Assembly (NCBI GenBank): GCA_029167225.1
Contig: JARFNK010000002.1
Coordinates: 310,001 to 374,000, forward strand
Reading direction: 5' to 3'
From: Sphingobium arseniciresistens
GTDB lineage: Bacteria; Pseudomonadota; Alphaproteobacteria; Sphingomonadales; Sphingomonadaceae
DNA: 64,000 nt
Part shown: one piece after another, positions 36,313 through 45,611 of the stretch
How the letters are laid out: every line of letters starts with the position of its first letter
Numbering within the stretch: position 1 is the first letter of the stretch
Program-made: the position numbers and the translations under genes
The notes under the pieces: generated by a model
What the model was told of the DNA's origin: nothing
Seen by the model: only the letters and a program-made list of their open reading frames with translations
The model's database searches: none

Positions 36313-36958
36313 CACCGCTCAGCAGAACGGGTAGCGGCTTGTCGAGGTCGCCAGCCGACATGGCCCTTCTTCCCTTGAGGACGCGCGCGAGCTGCACCGG
36401 TTCGACGATCTGCCCACTGGGCGTCTGCCGCAGGACCACGGCATTTTTGAGGTCCGCGAACTCCGCGGGCCCGCCCGCGAGGCTGAGGGCCTGCAGGATG
36501 TTGATCGCGCTGCCGCTCGTATAGCTGCCGGGCGTCCTGACCTTGCCGATGACGTAGAAACGCATGCCGGTGGCCTCGCGCACCGAAACGGTGACATCGG
36601 GTGGACCGGAGCGGTAGTTTACGGAGATGCGCTCGCGGATTTCTGCGGCGATATCGGTCACGCTGCGGCCGGACGCCTTGATAGTGCCGGCCAGCGGGAA
36701 GGCGAAGGTGCCGTCGGGCTGCACGCGAACGGCGCGCTGCATCCGCTCTTCACCCCAGACGAAGACTTCGAGCTCGTCACCCGAGTTCACGTCATATTTG
36801 CTGATCGTGTCGGGTGCCGCGACGGTCGCCGCAACCGAGGTCGGCATCGTCTGCCCCGAAGCGGTGAATGAACAGGGGCCCGCCACCAGCGCGGCGATGA
36901 TCGCCGCTCGTCCGATGGCAGGGCCATGATGCGCAAAAAGGCGAAAAGCTGCAGACAA
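36293..36958 (-). CDS. Polysaccharide export protein, Wza/BexD family
   Basis: A 221-residue outer-membrane export protein. It has an N-terminal signal (AIIAALVAGPCSFTAS), the export domain starting YDVNSGDELEVFVWGEERMQRAVRVQPDGTFAFPLAG, and an SLBB-like region (FYVIGKVRTPGSYTSGSAINILQALSLAGG). It is shorter than E. coli Wza. The signal ends AGPCS rather than a standard lipobox, so lipidation is doubtful. The start is TTG 36958 with GGGGAG eight bases upstream; no ATG before the signal peptide exists. It is first gene of the minus-strand export unit. Confidence 0.88.
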   Translation of the reverse strand: MSAAFRLFAHHGPAIGRAAIIAALVAGPCSFTASGQTMPTSVAATVAAPDTISKYDVNSGDELEVFVWGEERMQRAVRVQPDGTFAFPLAGTIKASGRSVTDIAAEIRERISVNYRSGPPDVTVSVREATGMRFYVIGKVRTPGSYTSGSAINILQALSLAGGPAEFADLKNAVVLRQTPSGQIVEPVQLARVLKGRRAMSAGDLDKPLPVLLSGDVLVVP

Positions 36959-37346
36959 GATACCGACTCCCCAATGCTGATCTGAAGGCTAGTCCGTTGA
37001 ACTTGCATGTCCCATTCGCTGGTTCCCTTCCTCTGTTGAAGGTGGGGAGATTTGGGAGCGCATACCCGTCATGATTTTTCGCGCGTTGCCGATGGAGTCC
37101 TGCATGCCGTTTCCGGTTGGTGAAATTGCCCAATGAGTTCCCGGAGCAGATGCCAGTTTTCGACGGCGTATGATGGCATTCCGCGTCGGACCACAATCTC
37201 AGTTCCCCACTGACCGGTGCGCAGGGTTCACTGCCCCCAATACGGCCCTGCACCACCACCGGCGACGCGGACCAAAATTAGAAAATCTCTCGGGACGCTG
37301 CGGTGGGGGAACGGCATCGACGGAGGGATTAGAGAGGCCCGACCAC
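36959..37346. other. Divergent intergenic region between wza and the second GT26 gene
   Basis: About 390 bases separate the divergent starts, so it must hold promoters for the export unit and for the GT26/SGNH unit. Near the wza side is the ribosome site GGGGAG. In-frame extension of the GT26 gene to 37170 has no ribosome site and unlikely composition. I saw no strong palindrome or hairpin here. Confidence 0.5.
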
Positions 37347-38174
37347 ATGACCTATGTAGATATTCCGCAAAAGGTCCCTCCACCCCTCGCTCCGCCACGC
37401 GTGCGCGATGGCAGGAAGGGGCGCGAAGAGCGGTCGATCGTCCAGTTCATCGATGTTGCCTTTACGGCGAGCGCCGTGCCTTCCGTGATCGAGACGATCA
37501 CCGAGCGGCCGGCGGACGCGCCGTTCGCCTATATCGTGACGCCCAACGTCGATCATGTCGTCCGCCTCCAGCGCAGCCGCTCGGACCTGTGGCCGGCCTA
37601 TCGCAGCGCCTGGATGACGCTATGCGACAGTCGCATCCTGGCCATGCTGGCGCGCAGGGTGGGCTGCGCGCTGCCGGTGGTGCCCGGCAGCGACCTGACG
37701 GGCGAGATGTTCGCGCATGTCGTCCGCCCGACGGACAGGATCGCGATTCTCGGCGGCAACGAGCAGTTGATCGCTGACCTCGCCAGCCGATATGGCCTGC
37801 AGAACGTCGTCCATTATGATCCGCCAATGGGGTTCATCAAGGATCCGATCGAGATCGCCAAGGCCGTGCGTTTCCTGATCGAGGCGCGCGCGCGCTACAG
37901 CTTCCTTGCCGTCGGCTCCCCGCAGCAGGAAATCCTTGCCTATCGGGTGGCGCGGGCGGGTGGTGCCACGGGCATCGGCTTCTGCGTGGGCGCGAGCCTC
38001 GACTTCCTGACCGGGGTTCAGGTCCGGGCACCGCTGGCGATGCAGCATATGGGACTGGAGTGGCTTTACCGGCTGAGCAGCAACCCGCGCCGCATGTGGC
38101 GCCGCTATCTGGTGGAAGGCCCGGAAATCTTCCAGATCGAGAGAAGCTGGCGCCGGACGCATGCCGAACCGTGA
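37347..38174 (+). CDS. WecB/TagA/CpsF family glycosyltransferase (second GT26)
   Basis: A 275-residue GT26 enzyme. The family shows in DAPFAYIVTPNVDHVVRLQR, MTLCDSRILAMLARRVG, RIAILGGNEQLIADLASRYG, YSFLAVGSPQQEILAYRVARAGGATGIGFCVGASLDFLTG and HMGLEWLYRLSSNPRRMWRRYL. It is clearly diverged from the 20.7 kb copy, so the two probably make different linkages. ATG 37347 was chosen as the first credible start. The last 14 bases overlap the SGNH gene. Confidence 0.88.
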   Translation: MTYVDIPQKVPPPLAPPRVRDGRKGREERSIVQFIDVAFTASAVPSVIETITERPADAPFAYIVTPNVDHVVRLQRSRSDLWPAYRSAWMTLCDSRILAMLARRVGCALPVVPGSDLTGEMFAHVVRPTDRIAILGGNEQLIADLASRYGLQNVVHYDPPMGFIKDPIEIAKAVRFLIEARARYSFLAVGSPQQEILAYRVARAGGATGIGFCVGASLDFLTGVQVRAPLAMQHMGLEWLYRLSSNPRRMWRRYLVEGPEIFQIERSWRRTHAEP

Positions 38175-39321
38175 AGGGCGAAGCGCTTCCCGATGGCTGC
38201 TGCGATGCGGCGTGGTCCTGTTGTTGCCATGTCTGATGGGCGCCACGCCGCAACGCCATGAGCCGGGGAAATATAGCGTGCAGACGGCTTCCCCGGTGAT
38301 TGGCCCGCGCAGTCTGTTCATATCGGGGCACAGCCTTACTGCCCACCCCTTCGGCGATTTTCTCGAGGGGCTGGCGAAGGCGGATGGTGGCACGCTCGAC
38401 TGGAACATGCAGCATCTGGCCGGTTCCTCGATCAAGGCCCGAACCCGTGGAACCGGTGGCGGCGCCTGGTCGGGCTATCGCGCAGGGGAGGATCGCAACG
38501 GCAATCCCGTCAATGCCCTGCATGCGCTTGCCGCCGGGGCAGGCGGGCGGCCCTATGATGCGCTGATCCTCACCGAACTGCACAGCCTGCTCGAAAGCCT
38601 GATCTGGCATGACAGCATCGGGCATGGGCTCGACTATGACGCCCGCTTTGCCGCGACCAATCCGCAGGGCAGGACCTATCTCTACGCATCATGGCTGCAG
38701 ATCGACGATCCCGATCGGCCGGCGCGCTGGCTGGCCTATGAACGCAGCGCCGGGAATGTCTGGGATTGCACGGTCGCGCGGATGAACCTGCTTCTGGCGG
38801 AACGCGGCATCGACCGGCGGATCAGCCTGATCCCGGCCGCGCAGGGACTGGCGGCGCTGGTCGAGCGCGCCTGTTCGGAGCAGGGGCTTGCCGGCGTTTC
38901 GGGTGTCACATGCCGGGACACTTTGGCCGTGCTGTTCACCGACGACGTGCATCTGACGGCGGTGGGCGCCTATTATGTCGCGCTACTCTCCCATGATGTC
39001 CTCCACGGCAGCCCGCCACGGCAGGCGTGGTCGCCAGAGGGGATCGCGCCGGATCTCGCCGCGGCGCTCCGTACCTTCGCCGCGGCGTTCATGGCGCAAT
39101 GGCGTTCAAGGCCAGAGAAGGTTTCCGACGCTTGTTCTGGCAAGATCATGCAGGATTATGTGCCCGTGTACCTCGCCTATGTGCGCGATACCGGATGGCG
39201 GAGCGCGGGATGGTTCCGCGCGCACATCAGATGGATGCGCTATTCCATCGCCTGGCCACGACTGCTGCGGCGTGACCGCGCGGACAATCCATTCCGGCCG
39301 ATGCCGCTTGGCCCCGCCTGA
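38161..39321 (+). CDS. Exported SGNH-hydrolase-like protein (possible polysaccharide esterase)
   Basis: A 386-residue protein with a signal peptide (WLLRCGVVLLLPCLMGATP). The SGNH pattern is visible: block I as FISGHSLTAHPF, with Ser in GHS where GDS is usual, and block V as DDVHLTAVGAYYVAL with the Asp-x-x-His pair. A middle block LILTELHSLLESL may supply the oxyanion residues. It may deacetylate the extracellular polymer, complementing the acyltransferase-3 gene; this is inference. It overlaps the GT26 gene and precedes a glycosidase-like gene. Confidence 0.7.
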   Translation: MPNREGRSASRWLLRCGVVLLLPCLMGATPQRHEPGKYSVQTASPVIGPRSLFISGHSLTAHPFGDFLEGLAKADGGTLDWNMQHLAGSSIKARTRGTGGGAWSGYRAGEDRNGNPVNALHALAAGAGGRPYDALILTELHSLLESLIWHDSIGHGLDYDARFAATNPQGRTYLYASWLQIDDPDRPARWLAYERSAGNVWDCTVARMNLLLAERGIDRRISLIPAAQGLAALVERACSEQGLAGVSGVTCRDTLAVLFTDDVHLTAVGAYYVALLSHDVLHGSPPRQAWSPEGIAPDLAAALRTFAAAFMAQWRSRPEKVSDACSGKIMQDYVPVYLAYVRDTGWRSAGWFRAHIRWMRYSIAWPRLLRRDRADNPFRPMPLGPA

Positions 39322-39370
39322 CCTCCGGCCGAGGTCGCGCACTCTGGCCAGCAAAGCCGGTTCCCAAATC

Positions 39371-39386
39371 TGCCAATGCCTTGGCA
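39371..39386. repeat. Short perfect inverted repeat upstream of the glycosidase-like gene
   Basis: TGCCAA-TGCC-TTGGCA lies 53 bases upstream of the 39439 start and 50 bases after the SGNH stop. It may be an operator or a weak hairpin; no T run follows. Confidence 0.35.
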
Positions 39387-39438
39387 TCGCCCACGGCGCT
39401 AGAAAACGGTTGGGGGATCCTCGCCAAGGGAGAAGTTG

Positions 39439-41019
39439 ATGCCGCAAATGCCGCCCCGGAAGCAGTCTGGGCGTAGGTCGGCCCGGCTGTTGCTGATGGC
39501 AGCATCCGGCGTTGCCCTGCTTTGCGTCATCGGCATCGCAGCGGCTGGATCGGGCCGGGTCGCGCGGCTTTGGGAGAGCCGGACCGCAGCGCCCGTGCCG
39601 GTATCTGAGGGCAAGACCCGGATCGGCGTCAATCTCTACGGTTTGGCGACATTCAACCGCCAGCAGGTGTTCACCAACCTGATCAGCCAGAGCGAGTGGT
39701 TCTCGTCTCTGGGAGACGGGTGGCGGGTGTTCCCGGCCGAACAGCTGGATGCGCGCGGCTGGATCAAGTTCCTCGCTCCGGGCGAAACCGCACCCCGGCC
39801 GCTCATCTTGCCGCCGGCACCCTTTCGCCCCTCGGAGGTGAAATGCGTGTTTGAGGGCAAGGGGGCTCTTGAGGCCGGAGGCATCGCAAGCGTGCGAACA
39901 CGCGGCGATCGCATGGTCATGCTGGATCTCAAGCCGACGGGCGGCGACGAGGATGGCGCCTGGATCGAGCTGACCGAGACGGACCCGACCGATCCGCTGC
40001 GCGCTATCGACTGCCGCGAGGTCGATCGGCCAGCCGGCGAGCGGTTCCACCCGGAGTTCCTCGACTTCGTGAAGGGCTTCAAATTCGTGCGCTTCGTTGA
40101 CTGGCAGCGGACCAATGACAATGCGCCGGCCCGTTGGCGGGAGCGAACCTTGCCCGAAACGGCGTCTCAGGTCGGGCCGGGCGGCGCATCCATCGAGGAC
40201 ATGGTCGATCTCGCCAATCTCGCGAAGGTCGATCCATGGTTCCTGATGCCCTATAAGGCGGACGAGAATTATATCCGCGCCTTTGCGCAGCTCGTCCATG
40301 AACGGCTCGATCCGGCACGCACCGCCTATGTCGAACTGAGCAATGAGGTCTGGAACGACAATTTCGATGCGGCGCAGCAGGCGCAGCAGGAGGGCCTGGG
40401 CCTGCATCTGGGCAGTGGCGATCCGACCCAGGCGCAGATGATCCGCTACGCTCAGAAGACGCGGGCGGCGATGAAGGTCTGGACGCAGGTCTTCGCCGAC
40501 AGGCCCGGCCGGCTGGTCCGCATTGCCGCAAGCCAGAATGCCAACTCGGTCCTGGCCGAGATGATCCTTGGCGACGCGGATACCGCCAAGTGGGTCGATG
40601 CACTGGCGACCGCGCCCTATGTCTGGCTTGATATAGCAGGCTATACCGTCAGGGATGTCGACAGGCTGTACGGCCAGATACCGGGTGCGATCGCGAATGC
40701 CTGGACATTCGCCGAGCAGAACCGCGCCGTCGCGACGCGCTATGGCAAGCGCTTCATCGCCTATGAGGGCGGACAGCATCTGGTGACGGACGACCTCGAC
40801 CTCGCGCGCGCGATCCAGCGCGACCGGCGCATGGAGGGCGTGTATCGCCAATATCTCGCCGAATGGGACCGGCGGTTCGGAAGTGACATGGCGCTTTATG
40901 CGTCGACCGCGCCGATCGCCGGATATGGATCATGGGGCCTGCAGGAATATGCCGGGCAACCCATCGAACAGGCGCCCAAGCTCAGGGCCGTGCGACAATT
41001 TCTGGGGGAGCGTCGCTGA
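39439..41019 (+). CDS. Membrane-anchored clan GH-A glycosidase-like protein
   Basis: A 526-residue protein with an N-terminal membrane anchor or signal (LLLMAASGVALLCVIGIAAA). A beta-sandwich-like stretch precedes a TIM-barrel part. The clan GH-A acid/base motif is ELSNEVWND (E303), and a candidate nucleophile is E443 in IAYEGGQHL. Similar genes in EPS loci are often labelled cellulose-binding or hypothetical. It may trim or release the polymer during export. ATG 39439 has GGGAGAAG upstream; the TTG just before it is ignored. Its stop overlaps the next start (TGATG). Confidence 0.65.
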   Translation: MPQMPPRKQSGRRSARLLLMAASGVALLCVIGIAAAGSGRVARLWESRTAAPVPVSEGKTRIGVNLYGLATFNRQQVFTNLISQSEWFSSLGDGWRVFPAEQLDARGWIKFLAPGETAPRPLILPPAPFRPSEVKCVFEGKGALEAGGIASVRTRGDRMVMLDLKPTGGDEDGAWIELTETDPTDPLRAIDCREVDRPAGERFHPEFLDFVKGFKFVRFVDWQRTNDNAPARWRERTLPETASQVGPGGASIEDMVDLANLAKVDPWFLMPYKADENYIRAFAQLVHERLDPARTAYVELSNEVWNDNFDAAQQAQQEGLGLHLGSGDPTQAQMIRYAQKTRAAMKVWTQVFADRPGRLVRIAASQNANSVLAEMILGDADTAKWVDALATAPYVWLDIAGYTVRDVDRLYGQIPGAIANAWTFAEQNRAVATRYGKRFIAYEGGQHLVTDDLDLARAIQRDRRMEGVYRQYLAEWDRRFGSDMALYASTAPIAGYGSWGLQEYAGQPIEQAPKLRAVRQFLGERR

Positions 41020-42593
41020 TGCGTTTCGGTGTTCTTTACGGCTTCATCGCCATCGTCGCCCTGGGGCTGATCGCTCAGGCCTATATGACGATCAAGCCGG
41101 CGCTGCATGTAGCGGTGGTCAGCAGCATAGGCATCGGCCTCCTGCTCGTCAGCCTACGCGAACCGCAGCGCAAGGCCGTAGGGGCTCCGGCGCTTTTCTT
41201 GGCAATCGTCATGCCGTTGATCGGATGGTCCCTGACCAACATCTGGCTGTTATTTGCCGCCATGCTCGTTCTGGTGCCGCTTGTCGCCAGGCAGTTTCAT
41301 CAGATCGTCCCCGTCTATCTCTTCAGCATGCTGCTGCTGCCGGCGCTGGACATGCCGGTCATGATCGGAGGGCTCAAGCTGGTCGATATCAGCGTGCATG
41401 ATGCGCTGGCGATCGGCGCGGCCGCCGCCATCTGGTTCAACCCACGCAAGGCGCGGCCGCTGATACAATATGATGTCACCGCCTGTTCGGTGATCCTGCT
41501 GCTGGCCGCAGCCTTCGCGCGGGAAACCAGCTTCTCCAACCATGTCCGCTCGTCGCTGAACGTGCTCATCGACCTTGGCCTGCCCTATTATATCGCGAGC
41601 CGGGGGATCAGGAGCATCGATGATCTGCGGGCAGGGGTGCTGTGGATGGGCACGGGCGCCATGGCGCTTGCGGGGATCCTGATCTACGAACTGTGGAGGG
41701 TCTGGCCGGTCTACAACATGCTCTACGGCAACTACGGCCTGCCCTCGCTGCTGATGGTGAAGGCGCGAGGGGGCTATCTGCGCGCGAGCGGGCCCTTTGT
41801 GGAGCCAACCTCGGTTGCGATGGTGCTGGCCATCTGTGTCCTCGCGCTCTGGCTTTCGCGACATTATTTCCGGTCGCCGCGCTTTCATCTCCTGTGCATG
41901 AGCGTTGCGATCTTCGGCCTGTTCGCGCCGCAGTCTCGCGGCGCGTGGGTGGGGCTGCTGCTGGCGATCGGCATTGCCGAGGCGTTCAAGGGCAACCATG
42001 CGAGGCTTGCCCGCAAGATGATCGTCCTGGGCATCGCTGGTGCGGGCGTGCTTTTGGTCGCGCAGTCTTCACCGAAACTTTCCGAAAGTCTGGGGCTTTC
42101 GGGCGAATCCACCCAGACATCCGATTATCGCAAGATGCTGTTCAATCGCGGTGTGGAGGAATTTGTGAAGAGGCCTATTCTTGGCGCTTCGGTTCCGCAG
42201 CTGCTGGCGACCATGACGGACCTGCGACAGGGCGAAGGCATGGTCGATTTCGTCAATACCTATATCTGGATCTCCCTGATCTCCGGCATCGTGGGTCTCA
42301 TCATCTTCGTCGGCGCCTTCCTGTTCTTCATGGTGATGATCTGGCAGCGGCGACGACGCCTGCTCGCATGGACCAGCGCCGGAGAGGTGGCCACATTCCT
42401 GTTCGCCTGCCTGGCTATGGTACTGGAAATGCTGTTCTTCACCTCCTTCGGCACCCGGCCGGCCGTCTTCGTATTCGTGATCTTCGGATTTTCCGCCGCC
42501 CTGTTGGAAGTGTTCCGAAAGTCCGAAGCGGGTGCTCCTTCGCTGACAGCCGCAGTGGGTCAGGTCGGTCGGGTGGGCGCGGTGGCGCTGTAG
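41019..42593 (+). CDS. O-antigen ligase/polymerase-like membrane protein (second Wzy candidate)
   Basis: A 524-residue protein with about 12 membrane helices. The block FAPQSRGAWVGLLLAIGI, after a long loop with GGYLRASGPFVEPTSVAMV, is characteristic of Wzy_C/O-antigen-ligase proteins. A second loop (SDYRKMLFNRGVEEFVKRPILGASV) matches the GxG-type region of that family. ATG 41019 overlaps the glycosidase stop, so the two genes are coupled; an upstream frame extension lies inside the neighbour. It differs from the 17.0 kb copy in length and sequence. Confidence 0.8.
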   Translation: MRFGVLYGFIAIVALGLIAQAYMTIKPALHVAVVSSIGIGLLLVSLREPQRKAVGAPALFLAIVMPLIGWSLTNIWLLFAAMLVLVPLVARQFHQIVPVYLFSMLLLPALDMPVMIGGLKLVDISVHDALAIGAAAAIWFNPRKARPLIQYDVTACSVILLLAAAFARETSFSNHVRSSLNVLIDLGLPYYIASRGIRSIDDLRAGVLWMGTGAMALAGILIYELWRVWPVYNMLYGNYGLPSLLMVKARGGYLRASGPFVEPTSVAMVLAICVLALWLSRHYFRSPRFHLLCMSVAIFGLFAPQSRGAWVGLLLAIGIAEAFKGNHARLARKMIVLGIAGAGVLLVAQSSPKLSESLGLSGESTQTSDYRKMLFNRGVEEFVKRPILGASVPQLLATMTDLRQGEGMVDFVNTYIWISLISGIVGLIIFVGAFLFFMVMIWQRRRRLLAWTSAGEVATFLFACLAMVLEMLFFTSFGTRPAVFVFVIFGFSAALLEVFRKSEAGAPSLTAAVGQVGRVGAVAL

Positions 42594-42827
42594 GATGCCG
42601 GGGGAGGCCCGACATGGAAGGGCGCGCCAGGCGACTGTGCGCTTCGCGCTTCCTGCGGAAGACATCCACCGGTGATGGGCTGAAACAGGAGAGCCTGTGT
42701 TAGAGGCGAGGCTTAGATCAAAGGAATGGGGGCTGAGCCTGTCGACGCCCCGCACCCACTTGAAAGAGGAGCCTCGGGAGGCGTCCGGGCCGATGCTATC
42801 GCGTCCAACCCCGCTTCCGTGCTGCAA

Positions 42828-44210
42828 TCAGACCAGAATGGGATGAAGCAGAACATCGCCCAGCGCCCCCGTGGCGATACCGATCATGCCGGCAGCAACG
42901 AAGGACAGTTCCTGCCGCAGGTCGAGCAGGTTGACCCGGTGCATCTGAAACCATTTGAACAGCACCGCGGGCACTTCCATCAGGCCCACGGCAGCAACAA
43001 GGCCGATCGGTCCCCATTCCAGATAACCGGCAGGCCCGGCAATGGCGAGCCACAGGAGCTTGACCGCGCTTGCCTCGAAGGTGGCCCTGATCCGGCCCGT
43101 GGCGGTGAGGGCCTCGTTCGAGGCGTTGGACGCCAGCGCGAAGAGCGGCATCAGTGCCAGCAATTGGAGGTAGATCGTCGCGCCGGCATAGCGGTGATCG
43201 TAGAGTATGCCGATGACGAGCGGCGCGCTGCCGATCAGGCCGCCGGCCGCGAAGGTGTACGCCAGCGAAGGCAGGCGGCGCTTGGCATAGAAGAGCGCGC
43301 GCAGGTCGCTATATCCCTCGCGCCAGGCCTGTGAGTAGCTGGGATACAGCACGCGGCTGGCATAGGCGGAGGTAAAGGCAAGCGGCGCCGAAGCGAGGTT
43401 GCCGGCCAGGATATAGAGGCCGAACTGGTCCAGAGACATGAACCGCGCGAGCAGCAGCTTGTCGCACTGCATCAGCATCAGGGTGATGATGCTGGCGCCG
43501 GTGACGAAGCGCGCGAATGTCCACAAATCGCTGGCATATTTGCGGTCGAACGCCAGTCGCCGTCCCGATTGCGGGAAAAGCGCATAGCTCAGCGTCGATT
43601 TGAGCGCGCTGCTCGCCAGCATCGAGACGAGGATCGCCCATGGTGAACGCCAGAAATAGGCGAGTATGGAGGCCATCACGATCTGCAGCACGATCACCGC
43701 GATTTCGAGCAGCGAGAGCCGCAGGATCAGCCTGTGCCGCAGCGCGGTCAGGAGCGAAAGCGATGCCAGCCCCTCGATGACGAAGGTCAGCGCCGATACG
43801 GCGATGAGCGGCGCGAGATCGGGCTTGTGCAGCAACCCGGCGATCGGCTCCGACAGCGCGACCAGCAGAAATGTCAGGAAGGCGGCGCGGGCGAGGGCGA
43901 TCGTCCAGACGGTGTCGAGGAACCGGGGCTTGTCGCCATCGGGATGACGGACGACAAATGCCTGAAAGCCGAGATCCGATATCATCGCCGCCGTGAAGGC
44001 GACGGACCCCAGCACGCCCAATATGCCGAACACCTCCGGCATCAACAGCCGCGTCAGGATGATGCTACTGATCGCCCTGAGCAGGTTGGTCGCAATGACC
44101 GATCCGACCACGACATTGGTATCGCGCAGCGCGAAGGCGACGAGAAGCCTTAGCCTGGACCTGATGCTGGGAGAATGGGGGGCGGGGAGCGATGCGCCGT
44201 TCTGCGTCAT
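42828..44210 (-). CDS. Oligosaccharide flippase (second Wzx-like protein)
   Basis: A 460-residue polytopic protein, 12-14 helices, of the Wzx/MOP superfamily. It has LLRAISSIILTRLLMPEVFGILGVL near the N-terminus and LYILAGNLASAPLAFTSAYASRVLYPSYSQ in the middle, as in WzxC/AmsL flippases for colanic-acid-like polymers. It overlaps the upstream GT4 stop by four bases, so those two are co-transcribed. It converges with the polymerase-like gene across about 230 bases. Confidence 0.85.
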   Translation of the reverse strand: MTQNGASLPAPHSPSIRSRLRLLVAFALRDTNVVVGSVIATNLLRAISSIILTRLLMPEVFGILGVLGSVAFTAAMISDLGFQAFVVRHPDGDKPRFLDTVWTIALARAAFLTFLLVALSEPIAGLLHKPDLAPLIAVSALTFVIEGLASLSLLTALRHRLILRLSLLEIAVIVLQIVMASILAYFWRSPWAILVSMLASSALKSTLSYALFPQSGRRLAFDRKYASDLWTFARFVTGASIITLMLMQCDKLLLARFMSLDQFGLYILAGNLASAPLAFTSAYASRVLYPSYSQAWREGYSDLRALFYAKRRLPSLAYTFAAGGLIGSAPLVIGILYDHRYAGATIYLQLLALMPLFALASNASNEALTATGRIRATFEASAVKLLWLAIAGPAGYLEWGPIGLVAAVGLMEVPAVLFKWFQMHRVNLLDLRQELSFVAAGMIGIATGALGDVLLHPILV

Positions 44211-45427
44211 CGTCCCGAGGCCTCAAGCGTCGCCTTGTAGAAATCGAGCATCTGCCCTCCAACGGTTTCCACGCAAAAGGAATTGCGGCAGTTCTGCAGG
44301 CCGTTCTGGGCCATCTGCACGGCTTCATCGCGGTGACGGAAAATCCATTCGAGATTATTGGCCATCGCCTCGGGATCTCCCACCGGCGTCACCAGCCCCG
44401 TATGGCCGTGGACGATGATCTCGTCGCTGCCTGGCCAGTCGGTGCAGATCATCGGGCACCCCATCGCGAACCCCTCGAACAGGGCATAGGGGAAGATTTC
44501 GTAGCGGGAAGCGATGACGGTGACATAGGCGCTGCGCCGCAGCTTCGCGATCTGATCGGGGCCGAGCTTGCCCAGGAATGTCACGCGTTCGCGCGTGCGC
44601 GGCAACAGGCGGCTCTGCGCGAATGTCTCGAAATCGATGCTCTGGCCAGGCGCGATTTCCATGCCGGTGTCAGGGCCGACGATGGTGAGGCGGGACGAGG
44701 GGCGGCGTTCGAGCAGGCGCTCGAAAGCGAGCAGCATGGTATCCGCGCCCTTGCGATAGTCGAACCGGCCGACCATCAGGATATGGTCGGGGTCGCAGCC
44801 CTGCAGGCTCCAGCGCTGGTTTTCCGCGCTCAGCGAAATGGGGTTGGGGATGACGGCGCTCAGCGCGCCCCGCTCTCTGTCATATTCGGCGCAGGCCGCG
44901 TCCATGATCGCGCGGGTTGGAGCGGTGAGCGAACGCGCGGAGCGGACGGCGCGGCCTTCGGCGCGGCAGCGCTGCGAATCGAACCGCATCTGTCGCGATG
45001 TGCGCGGCACGGCCGGATTGAGGAAGAAGGGGCCGTGAAGGCGGGTGATGACGGGCACGCCGGTCGCGCGCCGCACCGTTTCTGACCAGCCGAAGCTTTC
45101 CTCCATCTCCAATATGTCGATCGGTGCGATGCTCTGTGCTTCGTTGACCTGTTCGGCGATCAGCCGGCCGACACCGGGCAGGTCGCCGCGATAACGGTCC
45201 AGTCGCTGGCTGATCCTGTCCCTTAGCGACATGAATGCGCCGCGACGATCATTTCGCTCGAACAGGGCGATCTCAACGCCGTTGCTGCGATAGATCCGCT
45301 CGTGCGAGATCACCGAAACGTCATGCCCTTGGGACATGAAATAATCGCGCAGCACGGACACGTAGCTGACGATGCCATTTGCGGCACCGGCGGGGGGCCA
45401 GTCAGGCGAACAAAAGCAGATATGCAC
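44207..45427 (-). CDS. Glycosyltransferase family 4
   Basis: A 406-residue GT-B enzyme. It opens HICFCSPDWPPAGAANGIVSYVSVLRDYFMSQGH, and has VPVITRLHGPFFLNP and the donor block LMVGRFDYRKGADTMLLAFERLL. The E-x7-E motif is in YEIFPYALFEGFAMGCPMICTDWPG, followed by EIIVHGHTGLVTPVGD. The GTG start has AGGAG nine bases upstream. It is followed by the flippase gene and diverges from the prolyl-hydroxylase-like gene. Confidence 0.9.
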   Translation of the reverse strand: MHICFCSPDWPPAGAANGIVSYVSVLRDYFMSQGHDVSVISHERIYRSNGVEIALFERNDRRGAFMSLRDRISQRLDRYRGDLPGVGRLIAEQVNEAQSIAPIDILEMEESFGWSETVRRATGVPVITRLHGPFFLNPAVPRTSRQMRFDSQRCRAEGRAVRSARSLTAPTRAIMDAACAEYDRERGALSAVIPNPISLSAENQRWSLQGCDPDHILMVGRFDYRKGADTMLLAFERLLERRPSSRLTIVGPDTGMEIAPGQSIDFETFAQSRLLPRTRERVTFLGKLGPDQIAKLRRSAYVTVIASRYEIFPYALFEGFAMGCPMICTDWPGSDEIIVHGHTGLVTPVGDPEAMANNLEWIFRHRDEAVQMAQNGLQNCRNSFCVETVGGQMLDFYKATLEASGR

Positions 45428-45611
45428 CCAACAAGACTCCTGTAATTCGGCACTTCTTGTCTATTCTGCGGGGCTAAACCCGTCGATCATGAGAACTCCC
45501 AAGGTGTTTTCATGCCTTGTTCGGCCCACGCCCAAAGCGCTTTATGCAGGCTTGGAAAATGAGCCTGCCGCACGCCGGCTCAACGGATGAATGACCCCGC
45601 AAGAGGTACGC

